Source of the DNA: a virus
DNA length: 35,875 nucleotides
Strand: one strand, 5' to 3'
Virus record (IMG/VR): IMGVR_UViG_3300021197_001900
Span: 1-35,875 of that record
Positions 32,204 through 35,875 of the stretch are shown in pieces; position 1 is the stretch's first letter, and every line of letters begins with the position of its first letter. The notes beneath the pieces were generated by a model that saw nothing but the letters and a program-made list of their open reading frames with translations, did not search any database and was not told where the DNA came from. The translations under genes were made by a program, and so were the position numbers.

Positions 32204-32865
32204 AAGTTATCATTCCAGCCAAAGCATGCAGCGAGCGAGTGCATGACAAAAACTGGCGACCGTTTATAGATGATTTTTCGCTTGTAGACATTACGATCAC
32301 TAAGTTGATTGCTGCTGGATTCAACTCGCAAGACATTATCGTAAGCAGCGAATGCGAAAACAGATTGCAGGCAGCGGTAAAAAGGCACGGCATCGTGCCA
32401 ATGCTGCGGGATCTTGCGATGTGCTGCAACGATCTCTCGCTTTGCACATGGATACGCAGCACAGTTGAGCAAGCAGGTATCGAAGGTGATGTCGCGTGGG
32501 CCCAGGTCACCAATCCGGCATTTACGCAATACGCACATTGCGTAAGCACATGGGAAAGCGTCAGACACTTCGCAGACTCGCTGGTTGTTGCCTACCCGGT
32601 CAAACGCTATTTGATGATGGAAGCAGGTAGCTGGATGCGACCAATCGGTTGGTCTTTTGGTGAGCACCACACAAAGAGTCAGCAGTTGCCGATGATGTAC
32701 GAGATGCCGTTCACATTTTCAATACTGTCGCAAGAATCAATCGAGCGATCAGGCTACCACATTGGGCTCAGACCGCATTGGTTTGTTGCAGATGGCAAAT
32801 GTATCGACATCGACACAGAGGACGATTACAGGGCAGCACAGGCGTATTATTCAGCAACTCACTAG
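32200..32865 (+). CDS. CMP-sugar synthetase-like cytidylyltransferase (NeuA-like)
   Basis: 221 residues from ATG 32200, overlapping the previous stop (ATGA). The N-terminal MKVIIPAKACSERVHDKNWRPF matches the 'IPAR.gS.r...KN' nucleotide-binding loop of acylneuraminate cytidylyltransferases, with Lys-Asn kept and the Gly replaced. Then come DIIVSSECENRLQAAVKRHGI, a strand plus helix as in NeuA, and WAQVTNPAFTQYAHCVSTWE in place of 'qpTsPl....di...i'. The C-terminus, GKCIDIDTEDDYRAAQAYY, is the family's typical end, with metal-binding Asp in DID. It should join CTP to a 2-keto-3-deoxy sugar such as a nonulosonic acid. It ends the cassette and is followed by a strong terminator. Confidence 0.75.
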   Translation: MKVIIPAKACSERVHDKNWRPFIDDFSLVDITITKLIAAGFNSQDIIVSSECENRLQAAVKRHGIVPMLRDLAMCCNDLSLCTWIRSTVEQAGIEGDVAWAQVTNPAFTQYAHCVSTWESVRHFADSLVVAYPVKRYLMMEAGSWMRPIGWSFGEHHTKSQQLPMMYEMPFTFSILSQESIERSGYHIGLRPHWFVADGKCIDIDTEDDYRAAQAYYSATH

Positions 32866-32893
32866 CGAGCGATTCTAGACCCCCGCCTCGCGG

Positions 32894-32931
32894 CCCCGCA
32901 GGTTGCCCTCACCAGCCTGCGGGGTTTTTTT
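32894..32931 (+). terminator. Intrinsic terminator after the sugar cassette
   Basis: A perfect 9-bp GC-rich stem (CCCCGCAGG 32894-32902 with CCTGCGGGG 32916-32924) and seven T. It lies 29 nt after the CMP-sugar synthetase-like gene and closes the long late operon. Confidence 0.92.
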
Positions 32932-32963
32932 GTGCAAATATAGAAAAAGAGTATGCATGGTAC

Positions 32964-32993
32964 TTGCGTAGGTGACGATACTGTGCATATACT
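32964..32993 (+). promoter_or_regulatory. Candidate sigma70-type promoter for the tRNA-like RNA
   Basis: TTGCGT (32964-32969), an 18-nt spacer and TATACT (32988-32993). The expected start, near 33000, is about 10 nt before the acceptor stem of the RNA at 33010. The -35 box is weak. Directly after the terminator, a fresh promoter is expected. Confidence 0.5.
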
Positions 32994-33009
32994 TAAGGAA
33001 CGCTAAGAC

Positions 33010-33138
33010 GATGCGAGCTAACGGCAGCAGCCAGACGCTACTTGATTGTGCAGGGATTGACTCTGCGGCTTTAGCGGGCCGCGACCAAACGGCGCACAAT
33101 CATGCTGGTGTAGTCAGGGTTCGATCCCCTGTCGCATC
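33010..33138 (+). ncRNA. tRNA-like RNA 2 (acceptor and T arm, long helix in place of the anticodon arm)
   Basis: A 129-nt segment with a perfect 7-bp acceptor stem (GATGCGA 33010-33016 with TCGCATC 33132-33138) directly next to a perfect T arm (CAGGG-TTCGATC-CCCTG, 33115-33131). One base 5' of the T arm ends a long helix: CTAC (33038-33041) pairs with GTAG (33110-33113), and TGATTGTGC (33043-33051) pairs with GCACAATCA (33094-33102), with a 7-nt internal loop on one side. Its tip has a GCGGC/GCCGC hairpin (33065-33082). A D-arm-like stretch (33017-33031) includes a GG pair in the loop. Anticodon loop and CCA are absent. The design equals that of the RNA at 4010. It resembles the tRNA-like part of tmRNA or Y-RNA relatives but has no tag frame and no Ro gene nearby. 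Function unknown. Confidence 0.65.
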
Positions 33139-33152
33139 TACCCATACACATT

Positions 33153-33233
33153 GCTGGGTCGCACACATACGAAAGGTGGTGCGACCGCTGACGAGCGGCG
33201 TGGCGATCACGATTCGGTGCGACCCAGCTTTTT
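33153..33233 (+). terminator. Switch-like terminator with alternative hairpins
   Basis: GCTGGGTCGCAC (33153-33164) pairs perfectly over 12 bp with GTGCGACCCAGC (33217-33228), followed by five T. But its inner eight bases (GGTCGCAC) can also pair with GTGCGACC at 33179-33186, because GGTGCGACC occurs twice (33178 and 33216). The two pairings exclude each other. Between them lie CCGCT/AGCGG and CGTG/CACG hairpins. Terminator versus antiterminator control of the three small genes downstream is possible. Confidence 0.65.
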
Positions 33234-33279
33234 AATACAGAGTTACGGTAGTTTTTACGTTTTTTAGTGAGGATCAACA

Positions 33280-33477
33280 ATGCTGGTTTTTCAAGAGAAA
33301 GAGTCTGGTGCGCTATTGAATCCTAGAGTTGAGGGAGGCTTAGGTGTGCATGAAGTGTTTGGCGACGAATACATTGGAAAATCGTGGGATGAGGCAATGC
33401 AAGATTGGCTAAATGGTCCAATGAACATTGATGCAATTCCAGGTTACGAAATTGCAGAGGTGACCAGCAATGACTAA
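33280..33477 (+). CDS. Small hypothetical protein after the RNA locus
   Basis: 65 residues from ATG 33280, 46 nt after the switch-like terminator. Acidic, with no membrane span: LVFQEKESGALLNPRVEGGLGVHEVFGDEYIGKSWDEAMQDWL. I see no motif. It overlaps the next gene by 8 nt, so the three small genes here form an operon under the control of whatever passes the terminator. Confidence 0.6.
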   Translation: MLVFQEKESGALLNPRVEGGLGVHEVFGDEYIGKSWDEAMQDWLNGPMNIDAIPGYEIAEVTSND

Positions 33478-33673
33478 CTCAGAACGAAAGACAACAACGC
33501 AACCAGATGACTGGTGGCGTGCCTTCGAGCAGGAGGCTCAGAAACGCGGCATGACGCTCGCAGGATGGATGGGTGAGGTTTGTTCCGCCCAGTTACCAAA
33601 ACGTGTTCAGGCGAAGCTGTCAGAGCGACCGGGAGCACATCGACCTAAGAAAAGTGAGGTGAGTGATGGATGA
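33470..33673 (+). CDS. Small protein with ribbon-helix-helix-like segment
   Basis: 67 residues from ATG 33470. The central part (DWWRAFEQEAQKRGMTLAGWMGEVCSAQL) has the helix-turn-helix spacing seen in the second half of ribbon-helix-helix repressors ('a...g.sl..wi.e....'). The C-terminus is basic and rich in Pro. This may be a small DNA-binding or antitoxin-like protein; with no clear beta strand before the helices the call is tentative. No toxin partner is evident beside it. Confidence 0.5.
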   Translation: MTNSERKTTTQPDDWWRAFEQEAQKRGMTLAGWMGEVCSAQLPKRVQAKLSERPGAHRPKKSEVSDG

Positions 33674-33851
33674 TAAAAAGGTTTTGAAAGTGCTCGTGAT
33701 GTGCGAGCAGTTTTTGCGTAAATACATCGAGATGACTCCCGACGAGCGAGTTGCCCATGGCCCCGAGCTTAGTGAGCTTGCGACAACTACTCTTGATCAA
33801 CTTGAAAGCACTGTTGACGCAGTAGAACTTGATGTAGAGTTAGACGACTAG
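33666..33851 (+). CDS. Small acidic helical protein
   Basis: 61 residues from ATG 33666, overlapping the preceding stop; GTG 33663 is an alternative. It is a helix-rich acidic protein (VLKVLVMCEQFLRKYIEMTPDERV, then LATTTLDQLESTVDAVELDVELDD). No motif and no family recognised. A 10-bp stem follows 28 nt downstream. Confidence 0.6.
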   Translation: MDDKKVLKVLVMCEQFLRKYIEMTPDERVAHGPELSELATTTLDQLESTVDAVELDVELDD

Positions 33852-33879
33852 TGCGGCGGAATGTGGTGTTCTGCTTAAG

Positions 33880-33909
33880 CCAGCGGGAGTCCTAAACCTC
33901 TCCCGCTGG
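33880..33909. terminator. Hairpin after the small-gene operon
   Basis: A perfect 10-bp stem (CCAGCGGGAG with CTCCCGCTGG) and a 10-nt loop, without a T run on the + strand. Probably a Rho-aided or processing stem marking the end of the + strand genes. Confidence 0.6.
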
Positions 33910-33919
33910 TCAGCACTGT

Positions 33920-34130
33920 CATTCAGGTTGACCCCCACCATACCGGTGATGCTCGTCATTCAGGTTGACCCCCACCATACCAGCCATGCTCGTCATTCAG
34001 GTTGACCCCCACCATACCGGCGATGCTCATCATTCAGGTTGACCCCCACCATACCGGCGATGCTCATCATTCAGGTTGACCCCCACCATACCGGCGATGC
34101 TCGTCATTCAGGTTGACCCCCACCATACCG
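33920..34130. repeat. 37-bp tandem repeat array (5.7 copies)
   Basis: Five full copies and a 26-nt partial copy begin at 33920, 33957, 33994, 34031, 34068 and 34105. The conserved part is CATTCAGGTTGACCCCCACC followed by ATACC; variation is confined to GGTGATGCTCGT versus AGCCATGCTCGT or GGCGATGCTCAT. There is no unique spacer and no gene. The array abuts the next, unrelated array without a gap. Confidence 0.92.
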
Positions 34131-34479
34131 CTGAGCTCCCAGGATCCCTGACAGCATCAACCACTGAGCTCCCAGCTTCCTGGCAGCATCAACCACTGAG
34201 CTCCCAGGATCCCTGGCAGCATCAACCACTGAGCTCCCAGGATCCCTGGCAGCATCAACCACTGAGCTCCCAGGATCCCTGGCAGCATCAACCACTGAGC
34301 TCCCAGCTTCCTGGCAGCATCAACCGCTGAGCTCCCAGCTTCCTGGCAGCATCAACCACTGAGCTCCCAGGATCCCTGGCAGCATGAACCACTGAGCTCC
34401 CAGGATCCCTGACAGCATCAACCACTGAGCTCCCAGGATCCCTGGCAGCATCAACCACTGAGCTCCCAGCTTCCCAGGC
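34131..34479. repeat. 32/33-bp tandem repeat array, left copy
   Basis: Eleven direct copies beginning CTGAGCTCCCAG. Two unit types alternate irregularly: 33 bp with AGGATCCCTGG and 32 bp with AGCTTCCTGG, each followed by CAGCATCAACCA. Each 33-bp unit holds a GAGCTC palindrome and a CCAGG/CCTGG stem. All frames across it are open, giving spurious reading frames. The same units reappear at 35530-35875 in the same orientation. Confidence 0.92.
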
Positions 34480-34583
34480 CGTTTGGGGGGGCATGCCCCC
34501 AAACGCAACAAACCCTGCCAGGGTATCCCCTGGCAGGGTTTGTAGTTTGTTAGTTTGTTAGTTTGTTAGTTTGTTAGTTTGTT
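34480..34583. terminator. Two strong hairpins and an 8-bp tandem repeat at the 3' end of the minus-strand gene
   Basis: The first hairpin has a 10-bp stem (CGTTTGGGGG 34480-34489 with CCCCCAAACG 34496-34505). The second is a perfect 16-bp stem (34508-34523 with 34528-34543) with loop TATC, containing CCTGCCAGG/CCTGGCAGG. Then follow about five copies of TTAGTTTG up to the gene's stop codon. On the minus strand these lie just downstream of the gene and probably end its transcript. Confidence 0.75.
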
Positions 34584-35427
34584 AGCTGGGTTTGTGCTCG
34601 ACACTAAACCCGCTGGCAATGGCAGCATCACGTTTGTCGTTTGATGCTGATTTAAGTTTTAAACCGATAACCTTCCCACCCCTGGGATCGGTAAACCTTA
34701 AATCGGTTTCATCACCATTAATAACCTCAAACCCTTCCCAGGTTTCTGGCAAGGTTTGTTTGCCAGATCGATTCCCGCTAAACTTCCCAGGGTTATGAAA
34801 CACGATGGCAACATTACCCCCTTGCGATAGAATCTTAAGCGCAGTTTGTTCGTTTGTTTCTGAGCGGGAAAACGTTACCCAGTAGTTAGGCAATAATACG
34901 CCAAACCGTTTAGCATGCTTTGTATAATCGTAGAATTGACAGTTTGGGTGGTTCTCAATTATACCACTGAGCTCCCAGGCGATATCGCTAAAAACGTTTG
35001 GACGGCATGCCAGGTTTAAACCCTTACGCTCAGCTTTGTTTTCCCAACGTGTTAGCTCAGCATCAAACCTATCGTAAAACCACTGACGTTCCCGATAATA
35101 TAAAACGTTTTTAGCTATCCTGGCAGCTTTGATAGTTTTAAAAATGGCTCCCATTCCGGTCTCATCCAGGCATGCATTAATGCATGCCTCCGATGCATCG
35201 GTACAAACGTTACCGATTCCCGATTGCCTGGCAGGGGATATCGATAAACCACAAGTAAGAAACCCCCTGCCAGTATTCTTCGCTAGTTTGGCGTTTGAGT
35301 CTCCATCAGCTAACAAACGTGAAACCTTAGTTTCCATATTCAAACTGGGGATACAAACCACTGGGTTTGTACCTTCCCAACGTGAAACAAACGGAACATT
35401 AGCAGCGGCGATAGTTTCGAGCAACAT
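34582..35427 (-). CDS. GP88/DUF7227-like protein of unknown function
   Basis: 281 residues from ATG at 35427, chosen because a promoter lies at 35486-35514 and because longer readings would start in the repeat array. TAAGG precedes the start. Features: GLSISPARQSGIGNVCTDAS and EACINACLDETGMG (Cys set, residues about 60-85), KTIKAARIAKNVLYYRERQWF, LNLACRPNVFSDIAWELSG, NCQFYDYTKHAKRF, NYWVTFSRSETNEQTALKIL, GGNVAIVFHNP and INGDETDLRFTDPRGGKVIGLKLK. This matches a phage and plasmid family with 'SDI.WE', 'FYDYTK', 'FSRSE.NE' and 'DGDETDLRF' boxes, which I recall as DUF7227. The gene at 21331 shares the general order and may be a distant relative. It is the only clear minus-strand gene and differs in word use from the rest (frequent CCTGGCAG and CCCAGG), suggesting separate acquisition. 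Confidence 0.75.
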   Translation of the reverse strand: MLLETIAAANVPFVSRWEGTNPVVCIPSLNMETKVSRLLADGDSNAKLAKNTGRGFLTCGLSISPARQSGIGNVCTDASEACINACLDETGMGAIFKTIKAARIAKNVLYYRERQWFYDRFDAELTRWENKAERKGLNLACRPNVFSDIAWELSGIIENHPNCQFYDYTKHAKRFGVLLPNYWVTFSRSETNEQTALKILSQGGNVAIVFHNPGKFSGNRSGKQTLPETWEGFEVINGDETDLRFTDPRGGKVIGLKLKSASNDKRDAAIASGFSVEHKPS

Positions 35428-35485
35428 AGTCTTAAACCTTAAGATGTGGTGATTTGTTACTAGGGGAATCCCAGTAACTGTACGT

Positions 35486-35514
35486 ATTGTTATGGCATCG
35501 GCTAACAATGTCAA
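35486..35514 (-). promoter_or_regulatory. Sigma70-type promoter of the minus-strand gene
   Basis: Read on the minus strand: TTGACA (35514-35509), a 17-nt spacer and AACAAT (35491-35486). The -35 is perfect. The start would lie near 35479, giving a leader of about 50 nt before ATG 35427. This decides against translation starts inside the repeats. Confidence 0.65.
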
Positions 35515-35529
35515 CAGCATTAATAAAAA

Positions 35530-35875
35530 TTGAGCTCCCAGCTTCCTGGCAGCATGAACCACTGAGCTCCCAGGATCCCTGGCAGCATCAACCACTGAGC
35601 TCCCAGGATCCCTGGCAGCATCAACCACTGAGCTCCCAGGATTCTGCCATCAACTGAGCTCCCAGGATCCCTGGCAGCATCAACCACTGAGCTCCCAGGA
35701 TTCTGCCATCAACTGAGCTCCCAGCTTCCTGCCATCAACTGAGCTCCCAGCTTCCTGGCATCAACTGAGCTCCCAGCTTCCTGGCATCAACTGAGCTCCC
35801 AGCTTCCTGGCATCAACCTAGCTCCCAGCTTCCTGCCATCAACTGAGCTCCCAGCTTCCTGCCATCAACTGACCT
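35530..35875. repeat. 32/33-bp and shorter repeats, right copy, to the window end
   Basis: About twelve direct copies of the TGAGCTCCCAG unit. The first few are the 32/33-bp types; later ones are shortened to about 26 bp with CTGCCATCAAC or CTGGCATCAAC. The array runs off the window end, which is probably where assembly stopped. No gene is supported here. Confidence 0.9.

Noticed and set aside
33010-33138. tmRNA, or a tRNA with a group I intron
   Set aside because: Too short for either; no tag reading frame, no pseudoknot set, no anticodon stem that would form after removing a segment.
33010-33138. Y RNA (YrlA) partner of a Ro60 protein
   Set aside because: tRNA mimicry is similar in outline, but no TROVE/Ro protein is encoded in the window and the end-pairing stem typical of Y RNAs is not seen.
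33920-34479. CRISPR array
   Set aside because: Units are joined directly without unique spacers, and no cas gene is present; these are simple tandem repeats.
34076-34511. Several reading frames with 11-residue repeats on both strands (for example VVDAARDPGSS)
   Set aside because: They are translations of the 33-bp tandem repeats, which have no stop in any frame; no ribosome site or non-repeat domain.
35428-35628. N-terminal extension of the minus-strand gene into the repeat array
   Set aside because: A promoter with perfect -35 and 17-nt spacer lies within the extension, and the added residues are repeat translations.

Overview
The window is most likely a nearly complete genome of a temperate, HK97-like siphovirus, opened at an arbitrary point, and not a piece of host chromosome. 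It reads almost entirely on the + strand. It carries an integrase, a replication block, papain-like and membrane proteins, a full packaging/head/tail module and a late accessory block. The putative attachment site lies between the integrase (622-1761) and all the other phage genes. That order fits a circular or permuted phage genome, not an integrated prophage. The host is not shown. The target appears to be a tRNA-Lys(TTT) gene. Some hypothetical proteins recall phages of Planctomycetota or related aquatic bacteria, but that is an impression only.

Layout. 1-2230: left non-coding end, a small helix-turn-helix protein (excisionase candidate), tyrosine integrase, a 61-nt tRNA-Lys 3' segment (attP core) flanked by direct repeats, a cluster of 12-bp-like repeats, and a Cys-rich mini-protein. 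2364-9142: early region with a winged-helix-like protein, two tiny membrane peptides, an SSB-like protein with an acidic DLPF tail, a tRNA-like RNA (4010-4109), a PD-(D/E)XK-like nuclease, a replisome organiser with a repeat-rich linker (candidate origin), a possible helicase-loader-like protein, a RusA-like resolvase, coiled-coil proteins, an HTH protein, a metallophosphoesterase and a small HExxH protein. 9192-12161: small membrane proteins and a papain-like cysteine protease, perhaps the lysis block. 12162-24170: surface/fibre-like proteins, HNH endonuclease, P27-type small terminase, large terminase, portal, ClpP-like protease, major capsid, connectors, tail tube, and a tail chaperone pair with a canonical A AAA AAG slippery site. 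24163-30402: tape measure protein with 70-residue tandem repeats, then three tail proteins. 30405-32865: a phosphoribosyltransferase-HAD fusion, a sialyltransferase/DUF115-like protein and a CMP-sugar synthetase-like protein. 32866-33279: a terminator, a candidate promoter, a second tRNA-like RNA and a switch-like terminator. 33280-33851: three small genes. 33920-35875: a 37-bp tandem array, then two arrays of 32/33-bp repeats flanking the only minus-strand gene.

The least explained material is: (i) two RNAs that keep a tRNA acceptor stem and T arm but replace the anticodon arm with another helix, one of them followed by mutually exclusive hairpins; (ii) the late cassette that looks like CMP-activated sugar transfer; (iii) the minus-strand GP88/DUF7227-like gene embedded in repeats, which has a distant relative inserted among the head-tail connector genes; and (iv) 11-bp words shared between the attP flank and the replisome-organiser gene. 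All assignments come from reading the sequence; no database search was run.
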